From the NCBI GenBank assembly GCA_030159075.1, contig BROG01001212.1, positions 1-64,000 on the forward strand: a stretch of 64,000 bases of DNA, given 5' to 3'. Below the pieces are notes generated by a model. The model ran no database searches, was not told the DNA's origin, and saw only the letters and a list, made by a program, of their open reading frames with translations. Below are positions 56,101 through 63,907 of the stretch, one piece after another. Position 1 is the first letter of the stretch. Each line of letters begins with the position of its first letter. A program made the position numbers and the translations under genes. This DNA is from Atrina japonica (Eukaryota; Mollusca; Bivalvia; Pterioida; Pinnidae).

Positions 56101-56950
56101 GTTTTATGAAGATCAAGATGGAAAGTTCCGCTTTGAAGGTCGGGCCGGACACCACTTAACGAGTCGGAAGAACGTTATAAAGACATGAGAACGTTTTGGG
56201 GATCGACTTTGGGCGAAATAGGAGTAAGTATAATCCCGCGGCATGCGCGCCATCTCTAAATTATGTCTCAACTCTCTCTTGGGGCAAGTTCGGTCAAAGG
56301 GTCAACATGAAACAGACCGAATACGTGAGCGAACCCGGCACATTTTTTACAAACTGTTGTTGGACGACACGATAGACAATCTCAACATTCAGTTCATCAA
56401 CGACGACATGGTCCAGAATGACTTACGATCTCAAAGGGCAATTCGTCGATCAGTCCAAGAACGTCAACATCTTCATATAGCGTGTTTTACGACGGCTCAC
56501 GGCCAGAACCATGTTATACGACGTGGTTGGACAGACTCGACGATAGAGTGTTGGTGGATTCGATAACCCGATAGCGTGTGGTACGTCGATCGCGACGACG
56601 GGGTCTCGATCGACACGGGCGATAACTTGGGCGATTTGACGGACGAGTTAGAACGGCGATTTCATCACGTCGTGGTGCGCCCACCGGCCCCAAATCTTAT
56701 TCGTACGAAACGAACGCGGGTAAAAAGGTGTGTAAGGTCAAAGGATTTAGTCCTGAATTACGAAAATTCTCTCTACAATCAACCGAGAAGCGATGACGAC
56801 GATCGTCGTTAAAGAAACGCGTAAGAGGATTACGACCGTTCGAGAAAACGCCATCACGAGAGATTCCGCAACCAAACGTGTGTCGTGAATCGATATCAGG
56901 AGAAAGAGTTTACGTTGTGTTACGATAAACGGGTGACGAAGGAAGGGTAA
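53078..56950 (+). pseudogene. polB: protein-primed-type family B DNA polymerase (PolB), broken
   Basis: This should replicate the element DNA from its ends. Recognisable parts in order: a short leader (53,078-53,197) with two LLDLPIP motifs; a block at 53,590-54,000 with NDDVTCLARAIVTAV and AGVPVRDDGCTLEDAK; Cys/His pairs of a zinc-binding region (54,020-54,460); the exonuclease I motif YFYDIEVMQ (Asp and Glu at 54,485 and 54,491); the exonuclease II region with HNA (54,629); the polymerase motif B region KLCLNSLLG (56,258-56,284); and a C-terminal part with DRDDGVSIDTGDNLGDLTD (56,585-56,645). The stop is at 56,948. Frame changes occur at about 53,195, 53,235, 54,020, 54,170, 54,360, 54,640, 54,800 and repeatedly from 55,000 to 56,570. 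Most are small indels, not point stops. Length fits the family (about 1,250 codons). Confidence 0.88.
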
Positions 56951-56964
56951 CGACACGTTACCCT
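56944..56964. terminator. hairpin at the 3' end of the polymerase gene
   Basis: A perfect 9-bp stem (AGGGTAACG / CGTTACCCT) with a 3-base loop. It overlaps the stop codon of the polymerase gene. Just beyond it, a palindromic AT block (56,972-57,010) carries AATAAA on both strands, serving the convergent polymerase and integrase genes. Confidence 0.6.
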
Positions 56965-56971
56965 ACGGGTA

Positions 56972-57010
56972 TTAAAAAATTTATTATTATTATTAATAAA
57001 TTTTTTTTAA
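56972..57010. promoter_or_regulatory. bidirectional polyadenylation region
   Basis: 'aaaaaatttattattattat' followed by 'taataaatttttttt' is close to a perfect palindrome and holds 'aataaa' on plus and minus strands between two convergent genes. Confidence 0.5.
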
Positions 57011-57942
57011 TCGACGACGACCAATAATTCCTCTCGGACGAACGTTCTCTGAGGCGCCGGTTCCTTGAGCTGATACAGGTCGATGCCTTGCATTCTGAAA
57101 TGCCTGAAATGCTCGAGTGTCTATGTCGTGTTTGTCGACGCTCCAGAAGGGATCGGTGGCCCTCCTGCGCCCGCCGCCTTCCAATTCGCCCGGTTGATAT
57201 AGATAACTTACTTTCGCAAAGGGACTGAGATGGACGGTTGTACTCATTATCGACGGGTATCTACCTTTTTGGGCGGGATCGGTCTCTTTCGTTGATCGTT
57301 TTTGACGACCTTCCGGCAACCGTTTCGCCCCATTCTCTGTTTCTGTCTTTGTTTTTCATCTCTTGATCGTATTGATACTAAACAACTGTTCGCCCGCGCC
57401 CAACGTTCTATTAAATCGTTCGAACGATGGCTTGGGTCCGCGTGTGAAGGTCGACCCGTCCCCTTTTTATTCTAGCGCCGTGCCGGGTCATGAGTTTTTT
57501 GGTGACGGCGCCCATGAATTCGCGGCGGCCGGGAGGGTCGACTTGTAATAATTTGGGGAAACGTCAGACGGCCGTTCGTAGATCTTTTCGAAAGCGTCGG
57601 CCACCTCTCGACTGTCTTTGGTCGTCAGCGGTTCCGCTTCTTTGTAGCGCGTGCCAACGTCGACCAACGTCAGCGCGTATTTGTACGTTTTCACACCGTC
57701 CACCTTGTCGTGCGGTAAAAAACAACAGGTCGGCCGTCGGCCTGGTGAGTGTCGTTTTCTTTCGCGTCCTTCGAATCGAGGTCTCACGATCTTCTTGGGA
57801 GCCGGTAGGTAGATTTGCCACACACGTCTTGTTTTTTCAGGAATTCCAACGCTTCCTTCTCGCTGACCTTTGTCCGCTTTGGCCAATTTCCCGATGGCGG
57901 CCTTTTTCCCTTCCAATAGTTTTGTGATAGATCTCTTCCCAT
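57008..57942 (-). pseudogene. rve-type (retroviral-like) integrase, broken
   Basis: It would insert the element into the host genome. The frame starts at ATG 57,942 (MGRDLSQNYWKGK) and includes the core block DGVKTYKYALTLVDVGTRYK (about 57,705-57,645), followed by EAEPLTTKDSREVADAFEKIY. The next acidic residues (around 57,538-57,520, an Asp and a Glu near REFMGAV-like codons) are in another frame. The C-terminal part (about 57,260-57,010) has YLYQPGELEGG and DPFWSVDKHDIDTRAFQ, and the natural end is a TAA at 57,008-57,010. At least four small indels break it. About 310 codons, as expected for Polinton integrases. It converges on the polymerase gene. Confidence 0.85.
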
Positions 57943-57952
57943 GTTTTTACTT

Positions 57953-58370
57953 TTAGGCGACGTATTTTTTAACGTCCCGCCGTAGAACACGAGTCCCGTT
58001 CCCACGATCACGAAGAGGAGTTCCTTGTCTTTTTGTTCTTCCGAGGGTTGATAGAAATCGCTCCAACTTCGGTTCGCGGCGGCATCGCCTCTTCTTTCCG
58101 TCATTCTGCGAGTAGAGTCGCATGGCGGCATCCACTTCTTTGTAGGTGTACAGGGAATGTCCTTCCTTCCTGAGTCTCTCGTTGAGAAAATCTAAATCGT
58201 TTTCGTGCGTTCGTGATTCCACCGATCTCTAGCCTTGCTTAATTTTTTCCATCCCATCGCTTCGTCGTGTCTCTTCTGTTCTTCGTGATTCGAGAATAGA
58301 AAAGTGCGATCACCGAGAAGGCGAGAGCATTGACTACCGCCCCCCCAATCAACATCGCGATCGTTGCCAT
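57953..58370 (-). pseudogene. small membrane / coiled-coil protein upstream of integrase, broken
   Basis: Starts at ATG 58,370 with a hydrophobic segment (MATIAMLIGGAVVNALAFSV). Then, after an indel near 58,240, LDFLNERLRKEGHSLYTYKE and VDAAMRLYS, a helical charged part. Near the C-terminus is a second hydrophobic segment (LLFVIVGTGLVFYGG, about 58,015-57,970) in another frame. Proteins of this layout commonly precede the integrase in animal Polintons; function unknown. It ends 11 bp before the integrase start. Confidence 0.6.
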
Positions 58371-58391
58371 TTTAATTAAAGTTTTTTAGTT

Positions 58392-58620
58392 TTATTTCAT
58401 GATATCGGCGGGAATGATACCCCTTCTTGACCAGCATGTCTTTGGTGTACTCGGCCAGAACGTAGTCGACGAAGACCATCCCGAGATCCTTCAGATCTAG
58501 GATCCAGTTTTGGGGGCGGCCGTCTTGAAGAACTTCTTAGGAAACTTGCGCATAACAACGTGCGATTCCCGTCACGACGGCCGCGTGATACGCGGTGTTG
58601 ACCAAATCCTTTTCACTCAT
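58392..58620 (-). pseudogene. small conserved protein with N-terminal helix, frameshifted
   Basis: ATG at 58,620: MSEKDLVNTAYHAAVVTGIA, a short amphipathic or hydrophobic helix. An indel near 58,550 shifts the frame. The rest reads towards DMLVKKG and ends in TAA at 58,392-58,394. About 75 codons. Function unknown; its place in a tandem run of small minus-strand genes suggests a virion or membrane component. Confidence 0.5.
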
Positions 58621-58643
58621 TTTATAATGAAAAATATTTTTAT

Positions 58644-58856
58644 TTAATAGATTTCATTGGAGTCTTCTTCTTCTTCTGGTTCTGGAGCTTCATCGTCGTC
58701 GTCTTCGGTACTGACGGAGTGGTGGTGGTGATGATGGTGGTGGACGTTGGTTTCCACTACTTGTGCGATCAAGCTAATGAATAGAGTCGTTGTGAGGATT
58801 CCCGTCGCCATCAACACCCCCGTGTTCACGATTGTTCTCACTGTCTCGTTACACAT
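58644..58856 (-). CDS. 70-residue membrane protein with His-rich and acidic tail
   Basis: Intact. One transmembrane helix (residues about 8-34, TGVLMATGILTTTLFISLIA), then eight consecutive His at about 39-46, then an acidic tail (DDDDEAPEPEEEEDSNE). The His run is encoded by CAC/CAT triplets, a possible slippage site, and could bind metal. Its start overlaps the end of the upstream gene by 8 bp (58,849-58,856), showing tight packing. Family not recognised. Confidence 0.7.
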   Translation of the reverse strand: MCNETVRTIVNTGVLMATGILTTTLFISLIAQVVETNVHHHHHHHHSVSTEDDDDEAPEPEEEEDSNEIY

Positions 58857-59208
58857 TTTTATAGTGATTTTTATTTAATACATTTCGTGGGGATTGGGGT
58901 CTTTCTTCTTTTTTAGGTTCTGGTGGTGGTGGTGGCGGCGGCGGCGATGGTGTCGGCTGGTTTTTCCTGTACAACACCAATCCGACTACCGCGAGTCCTC
59001 CGCCGATCGCTAGCCATTTCCAGCTATCCTGGCCATTAGCATTGCTATTAGCATTGCTATCCTGACTATTAGCATTGCTATCCTGGCCATTAGCATTGCT
59101 ATCCTGACCATTGCTATTCTGACGATTCCACCTCTTTTGCGCTCCCTTCTTCCCCGCTTCTTGACGTTTCGGATTCTTTTTCGTTAGGAGTTCTTCCGGA
59201 TTCATCAC
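58849..59208 (-). CDS. 119-residue protein with basic N-terminus, NGQDSNA repeats, one TM and Pro-rich stretch
   Basis: Intact. Order: basic N-terminus (NPKRQEAGKKGAQKRW), five or six copies of an Asn/Gln/Asp/Ser-rich repeat (NANGQDS type, residues about 31-61), a helix (WLAIGGGLAVVGLVLY), eight Pro in a row, then Glu/Lys/Arg/Pro tail. The repeat is a 15-18-bp minisatellite in the DNA (59,030-59,110), so length may vary among copies. Probably a membrane-associated virion protein; inference only. Confidence 0.7.
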   Translation of the reverse strand: MMNPEELLTKKNPKRQEAGKKGAQKRWNRQNSNGQDSNANGQDSNANSQDSNANSNANGQDSWKWLAIGGGLAVVGLVLYRKNQPTPSPPPPPPPPEPKKEERPQSPRNVLNKNHYKNV

Positions 59209-59235
59209 CTTTTTTCTATAATCATCCCCGATTTT

Positions 59236-59480
59236 TTAAATCCCGTTATATAACGGCTGGATTGTGGCGGCGAGACTGATGGGGGCCAGGTAGTAACCGA
59301 AATGGTAGAACAGGCCTGCAGCACGCTTCGTCGCCGATAGCCGCGTCCAGGAAGGGATCTTCGCTCAGATTCTTCGATCAGTTTAGGTCTGTTCTATCTC
59401 TCTCACTTCGAAAAAATATTTTTAGACTCTGAGCGTACAGCGTGATGATGGAATTTGGCGATCGATTTACTCATGCGCAT
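59236..59480 (-). pseudogene. small protein, frameshifted
   Basis: Starts MRMSKSIAKFHHHAV at 59,480. An indel near 59,405 shifts the frame. The last part reads GLFYHFGYYLAPISLAATIQ and ends at TAA 59,236-59,238. The end is hydrophobic. About 80 codons. Unrecognised. Confidence 0.5.
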
Positions 59481-59509
59481 GCCGAGTCGCGCGTGTTGAG
59501 TAGTACGAT

Positions 59510-59695
59510 TTAGATTGCCCAGGTTCCTTTGTCGTTCATCTTGTTCAGGTCGCGACGGTCACGTCTTTTCCCCAGGAAGTGACGCGCTCGTCCCGATCCG
59601 ACGATGGTCGATAACCTATCTTTGAACGAGTCGTCTACCGTCGTCCTCGGCGGCGGTAGCGACGTTCGTCTAGTATCTCCGAACTCCACGTTCAT
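59510..59695 (-). CDS. 61-residue basic protein
   Basis: Intact frame from ATG 59,695: MNVEFGDTRRTSLPPPRTT to NKMNDKGTWAI. Rich in Arg, Asp and Lys with no membrane segment. It follows a perfect hairpin (59,726-59,756) that separates it from the gene upstream. Unrecognised. Confidence 0.6.
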   Translation of the reverse strand: MNVEFGDTRRTSLPPPRTTVDDSFKDRLSTIVGSGRARHFLGKRRDRRDLNKMNDKGTWAI

Positions 59696-59725
59696 CTCTT
59701 TTTTTTATATACAATTTTATTTATA

Positions 59726-59756
59726 TTTTGTAAAAAACGTTACGTTTTTTACAAAA
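59726..59756. terminator. perfect hairpin between minus-strand genes
   Basis: A 14-bp stem (TTTTGTAAAAAACG / CGTTTTTTACAAAA) with loop TTA, between the stop at 59,777 and the start at 59,695. It may end transcription or bind a protein. Confidence 0.6.
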
Positions 59757-59776
59757 ATACTGTCATTTTAATTTAT

Positions 59777-60474
59777 TTATTCCGTGTCGGACTCCACGTC
59801 CAAGTCTTCTACGCAGTCGGGCATGCCAAATCCGGTAGAGGAGCAACGTCGATCGTTTTTGACGATGACGACCTGGTGTAAGAGAGGTTTGCAAGGATAC
59901 GGTCGATTCTTTGTTGGCGATGTAAAACGTTGTCCTACGCGTAATAAACCGATGGCCAGACATTCGTTTTTTCTCGTATTGGTGAAGATCGCGACTTCGA
60001 CGAGCGGATGTTTAATCTTTCGGATCGTCGGCCGTTCTTCTTTCTATAAAAGTAGGCTTGTCTCTGTACCCCCTGTTTAACTTTCGAGTAGATCACTTTG
60101 TCACCGTTCTGATCCGTTTTGACGAGGACTAAAATCGTTGACATCCACGGGGTTTTTTCTAACCTTTTTTCTTTCAGTGTTTTTTGCGAGTTTTTCTATG
60201 GATTCCCTCAAGACCGTCTCGAATCTTTTCCAACATGGAGGCGAATTCTTTTCCTCCGCATTTAAATTTTCATGGTATAATCGGAACCGTCCTCGTATTG
60301 CCACAAGCCGGACGACTCCGTTTTGGGAGTGCGTATCGCTAACGGTTTCACGTCGCCTGTCGGGTACTGATACGCGACGTAAACGCGTTGATAACGCTTC
60401 CCTTTCTTATCGACGTAATGAGCGCCCGTCCTTAAATTGTTCACGTCAAAGTTCTCGACTGTCACGAATGCCAT
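59777..60474 (-). pseudogene. about 230-residue unrecognised protein, frameshifted
   Basis: Starts at ATG 60,474 with a 70-codon open part (MAFVTVENFDVNNLRTGAHY ... QYEDGSDYTMK). An indel near 60,265 and others at about 60,130 and 60,010 follow. Later parts read LVLVKTDQNGDKVIYSKVKQ and end FGMPDCVEDLDVESDTE with TAA at 59,777-59,779. The acidic tail and mixed strand-like character suggest a soluble protein, perhaps nucleic-acid binding, but this is a guess. Confidence 0.55.
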
Positions 60475-60513
60475 GTTTTTTTTAATAACATATAAATTTT
60501 CTTTATGCCATTT

Positions 60514-60666
60514 TCAAATCTTTTGCAAAAGTCGTCTCAACCATCGTTCCGTTCGATGATAACTTCTAAAACGTAATAGATAGAGTATCGCGAATAAGAA
60601 GAGTAAACACCATAAAACGATGAACGAGAGCAACGCGAACAAGAACATTTCGGTAAAACGTTTCAT
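60514..60666 (-). CDS. 50-residue single-pass membrane protein
   Basis: Intact frame from ATG 60,666 to TGA 60,514. A hydrophobic segment (MFLFALLSFIVLWCLLFLFA) is followed by a strongly basic tail (RFRSYHRTERWLRRLLQ). It is divergent from the plus-strand gene at 60,725, with 58 bp between the two starts. Confidence 0.65.
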   Translation of the reverse strand: MKRFTEMFLFALLSFIVLWCLLFLFAILYLLRFRSYHRTERWLRRLLQKI

Positions 60667-60724
60667 TTCTTAACGTAAAAAAAATTGTTAAAACACTTAA
60701 ACAATAGATATAATAAATAAAAAA
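60667..60724. promoter_or_regulatory. divergent intergenic region
   Basis: 58 AT-rich bases between two starts on opposite strands; 'tagatataataaataaaaa' could supply TATA-like elements for the plus gene. No clear element for the minus gene. Confidence 0.35.
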
Positions 60725-61127
60725 ATGTTTATTTTACTGGACAAGACGTTTACCCGAACGCGAAATATCGCCTAAAACAGATGTTGTGGGAGATAACGTG
60801 CATAGCAGTTGGGTGACCGCAAGTCTTTGGTGTCTTGGCCCGACGACGTCAAAACTCGCGTGCCAAATGCCCTCGCATGCGCAGAGACTAACCCGTGTAA
60901 GCATCCGGTCGTCGTGAATTCGTTGTTTTGTAGCATTCATACACAACTACTTGAAAGAGAGAGGCATCGACACGATGAAGTATTGCACCTCTTTGCCGAA
61001 ATGGATGACCGATAGCACTAAATACGAAACGTGTTATGCGTGCGGCGGAAAAGAACGCGCAGACGAGTGGCACAAGACGCACCCGCGGTGCCAGAGGAGA
61101 AGAAGACGTCCCAAGGAAGAAGTTTAA
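60725..61127 (+). pseudogene. Cys/His-rich small protein, frameshifted
   Basis: Plus-strand gene between a divergent start region and a terminal hairpin. Parts in different frames: an N-terminal stretch from ATG 60,725, a middle with NPCKHPVVVNSLFCSIHTQL (about 60,890-60,950), and a 50-codon end (60,975-61,127) with CYACGGKERADEWHKTHPRC and a run of five Arg. The C-x2-C, H-x3-H and C spacing suggests a zinc-binding fold. Function unknown. Confidence 0.55.
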
Positions 61128-61130
61128 CCG

Positions 61131-61159
61131 GATTTTTTTAAGACTGTCTTAAAAAAATC
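61131..61159. terminator. perfect hairpin between convergent genes
   Basis: A 14-bp perfect stem (GATTTTTTTAAGAC / GTCTTAAAAAAATC) with a 1-base loop, four bases after the stop of the plus gene and about 43 before the end of the minus gene. Confidence 0.65.
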
Positions 61160-61201
61160 TACGGTTAACGAAGCGTTTTCATCGTTTTATAATGCTACAA
61201 T

Positions 61202-61800
61202 TTAACGAGAAGACGATTTCTCGCCTAGAAGGGCACGCAGCTGCTCGCGCAGATCGTTCGTCTCTTGTTCCGAGACTTTTTTAACCCCGTCGTCGGCTTT
61301 GTATTTGGCGTATAGCTTGTCCTTCATCTCGCGATACTTGGTCAGTTCGTGAGACACGGTGGCGAATTCCTCCGCCGAGATCTTCCCGTCTTCCAGTGCG
61401 CGACTCACCAGATCCTCGATTGGAATTCAGTTTACTCTCGGCCAGTTTTGACGATTTTGAGATGCTTCTCCGATTTCTACTACAGCAACACGCGTCGGAT
61501 GCCCTTCAAGACCCGTCCCACGGATCCCACGGTGACGGCCACGATCTGTAAGGGTAATCCAACGATGGGGAGGGCGAATCCCAACCCTCCGCACAACTAC
61601 ACTCCCCCGTGAACAATGCTCCGTCTACCCCGGTCCGCGGGTGTGTTGATTATCCGTTTGTACTTCTTGTGCACGCTCTTGATCCGCGTCTCGATCTCTC
61701 GTCTGAAAGTCTGCTCGATCTCGCCGACCCGTCGAAGACGATACTCTTGAGGATCGGGTTTCTAACGTCGGATACAATGCCTGCTTATGTTGTTACTCAT
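61202..61800 (-). pseudogene. about 200-residue conserved Polinton protein, frameshifted
   Basis: Starts at ATG 61,800 (MSNNISRHCIRR, closed by an indel near 61,765). Continues in other frames with RRVGEIEQTFRREIETRIKS (about 61,730-61,670), a hydrophobic Gly/Pro-rich part (GLGFALPIVGLPLQIVAVTV, about 61,585-61,525), then an open end from 61,408: MSRALEDGKISAEEFATVSH ... LRALLGEKSSSR. The coil-hydrophobic-charged-helix layout fits a conserved Polinton protein family often found near the capsid genes. Role unknown. Confidence 0.6.
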
Positions 61801-61828
61801 CTTTTGTTTTAATAATTTAAAAATTTTT

Positions 61829-62125
61829 TTATACGTCGAGAAACGACGACGCCCGTTGACGGAGCCCGATTTCGAATCCTTGTTCACGGCGAAGTTGAGG
61901 ACGTCGCCCGCCGTCACTTCGCAACGGCGGATTTCAGCGGTACGATCTCGCCGGCCTTGGTCCTGAAGGTCCACTGTACTTCCACGTCGTTCAGCACCAG
62001 CGTCACGACCCAGTTCGCCCAAGAGACCCAGGCGGGGATGACGTGACCGTCCGAACAACATCCGTATGCCCTGTACGGGTACGGAGTCTGCCGTTTTTAT
62101 TCACTTCGAATTGGAAGGTGTTCAT
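61829..62125 (-). pseudogene. about 100-residue virion-type protein, frameshifted
   Basis: ATG 62,125 (MNTFQFEVNKNGRL); an indel near 62,075; then SWANWVVTLVLNDVEVQWTF and, after another indel near 61,920, DVLNFAVNKDS. The end is TAA at 61,829-61,831. Alternating hydrophobic and polar residues suggest beta structure. Its start overlaps the upstream stop (ATGA). Confidence 0.5.
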
Positions 62126-62240
62126 GATGCGAACGATTTTTTGTTCAATTGATCGACCTCCTCTTTGATGTTTTCCAAGAGGTCCTACCCGCCAGTTCTT
62201 CCCTTTCCACGTCTTCCCAATAGAATCCCGATCTAGACAT
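62122..62240 (-). pseudogene. short acidic protein, one frameshift
   Basis: ATG 62,240: MSRSGFYWEDVEREELAG. One indel near 62,185; the last part reads IKEEVDQLNKKSFAS and its TGA overlaps the next gene's ATG (62,122-62,125). About 39 codons. Confidence 0.5.
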
Positions 62241-62254
62241 TTTCCTTTTTTAGT

Positions 62255-62929
62255 TTAGAATTTCTTAAATTCCAAATAGAACGTGAACGGATTGACCGTG
62301 ATTTGTCGACGGGATCGCCCTTTCTCGTCCTTGAGACTGATCGTCACTTCCGAGATGCGATCCCGTCTCAACGACAGGAACGCGGGGATTGACTAAATCT
62401 TTTTCGTACAACTCGGAAAATTTCACGTTTGGACAGGGCAGGGACGCGAGGAATGTCCTTCGCCGTGCCGTCTCTCACACCCTCGTCCAACTCGTCGAGA
62501 TGGACGTTGAGGAGTTCCACCGGTTGCAGGTTGACGCTCTGACTCGCAGAAATGGTCCCGCCGAGAGACACATTCGCGCTAATGCCGAGAATATTGCCGA
62601 TTTCGGGCGGAAGCTCCACCGCCGTGCCGCCCGACCCGTCGATTCTCAATCGCATGGTGGTCTTGTCCCAGGAACACCTTGTCGAAGTATTTGGCGATAA
62701 GACGTCGCAGGTCGGTGAAGGTGTATCGATCCGGCGCGCGCCACGCGTCTGGACTTTGGGTCTATTCTCTCCCTTTGGCGTAGCGTATCTCCACGTCTTT
62801 CTTGACGTTTGTATACAAGCCGTTGTAGAGACGAATGGACTTGAGGGCGACGCGCCACCCGCCGTTGGCGTTATCGATGTAACGAGAGAGTGTGACGGGT
62901 ATTCCGATGTCCGTCACGAGATAGTTCAT
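62255..62929 (-). pseudogene. penton-like minor capsid protein, frameshifted
   Basis: This should form the virion vertices. ATG 62,929 opens with MNYLVTDIGIPVTLSRYID and GWRVALKSIRLYNGLY, then a frame break near 62,760. A long open part (62,655-62,368) has TAVELPPEIGNILGI, SQSVNLQPVELLNVHLDEL and IPRVPALSK. After another break near 62,385 the end reads ITVNPFTFYLEFKKF with TAA at 62,255-62,257. The W-x-V-A-L start, the L-P-P-x-I...L-G-I centre, the V-x-L...V-x-L-D middle and the final F-x-L-x-F strand follow the layout of Polinton penton proteins. Length about 225 codons. Divergent from the plus gene at 62,964. Confidence 0.65.
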
Positions 62930-62963
62930 TGTTTTTTATATAAAAACGGTTTTTATATAAAAG
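62930..62963. promoter_or_regulatory. divergent promoter with two palindromic TATA boxes
   Basis: The 34 bp between two start codons hold TTTTTATATAAAAA (62,933-62,946) and TTTTATATAAAA (62,951-62,962). Each is its own reverse complement, so each reads as TATATAAAA in both directions. For each gene, one box sits next to its ATG and the other about 27-30 bp upstream. Confidence 0.6.
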
Positions 62964-63907
62964 ATGATCGACTACGAGTACAAAAGAAAATCTCAATCTC
63001 CATATCGTTCGGCGTCTACGTCAACGAAAAGAAAAAGTTTTCGCGCGTCGTTTCGAGAAACGTCTTCGTCAAGTACGACAACCCGGACGTCTTCGAGGAC
63101 GGCACGTCGAAGTACTACACTATGCTGAAGCAAGGCGGTGGTAACACAGCATCCCATCGAGGAGATTCTGGCATGAACCAGCTGAATTTTCGCGGTGTGG
63201 TGCGCCACGACCGGATGCGGCGTGACGCTTATGGTGGACATGGGAAACGACCACCTGTCCAAGTCGTTCTCCCGGTTCCACATCTATTATCAGATCAGAA
63301 GAAATCCTGCAGGAGATCGCCGCCCCCTTACCCACGACGCCGACTCTCGAGCACTTCACGAACAACGTCGACGCGTCGGCGTACCAGTCGATCTGTCGCG
63401 AATTCGGGGTGCCAGTCGACGCGGACTGAGAAGTGATCAAGGGGGACCATTCTTCGGGAAATATAACACGAAGTGGTCCACCTTCATCGCGAACCGACCG
63501 GAGGGCTTCACGCTTCCAGGTCTGGCGATCCTGGGTTCGCAGGGGGAGACGAGGGCCTCGATCGTGGACGCCGGTGCCACGTCGCTGAGACGAAACAACC
63601 CAGAAACAGTTTCCTGGTCAACGTCGAGGACGCCATCAACCGGCCGCTCGACCTACCCGCCGACATCTCGCGCTACGAAGACTGTCTGAAGTACGCCAAT
63701 TCCAAACTGGACTACGTCGTCCATCCGGGGCTGTACATGCTACCTAGCGACATGGCGTTGAAGATCGGCAAGAACATCGTCGGCTACAATAACGAGATCG
63801 TGATCGCCCCCGACACCGCGACCATCGGAACGAACGTCGACCTCAACGCCAAGACGTTCGCGAAGATTCCGCAGGTAGAATCGCCACCCCCAACCACGCG
63901 AGTTTAA
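62964..63907 (+). pseudogene. unrecognised late-type gene, frameshifted
   Basis: Starts at ATG 62,964 (MIDYEYKRK). Pieces in other frames follow: FSRVVSRNVFVKYDNPDVFE (about 63,034-63,095), TLMVDMGNDHLSKSFSRFHI (about 63,225-63,285), FFGKYNTKWSTFIANRPEGF (about 63,450-63,510), and a last open part to TAA at 63,905-63,907 with VEDAINRPLDLPADISRYED and GLYMLPSDMALKIGKNIVGY. It is about 310 codons, soluble, with no membrane segment. It shares a promoter region with the penton-like gene, so a structural role is likely. It does not show the order of blocks I would expect of the major capsid protein. Confidence 0.45.

Noticed and set aside
53078..56950. Programmed frameshifting as the explanation of the polymerase breaks
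   Set aside because: There are too many breaks, in both directions and without a common slippery site; indels from decay or unpolished sequence are simpler.
57490..57927. 145-residue plus-strand frame
   Set aside because: Antisense to the integrase, whose core motifs read on the minus strand.
62552..63436. 294-residue plus-strand frame
   Set aside because: It crosses the penton-like gene in antisense and the divergent promoter; only its part after 62,964 belongs to a real gene, and that gene starts at its own ATG.
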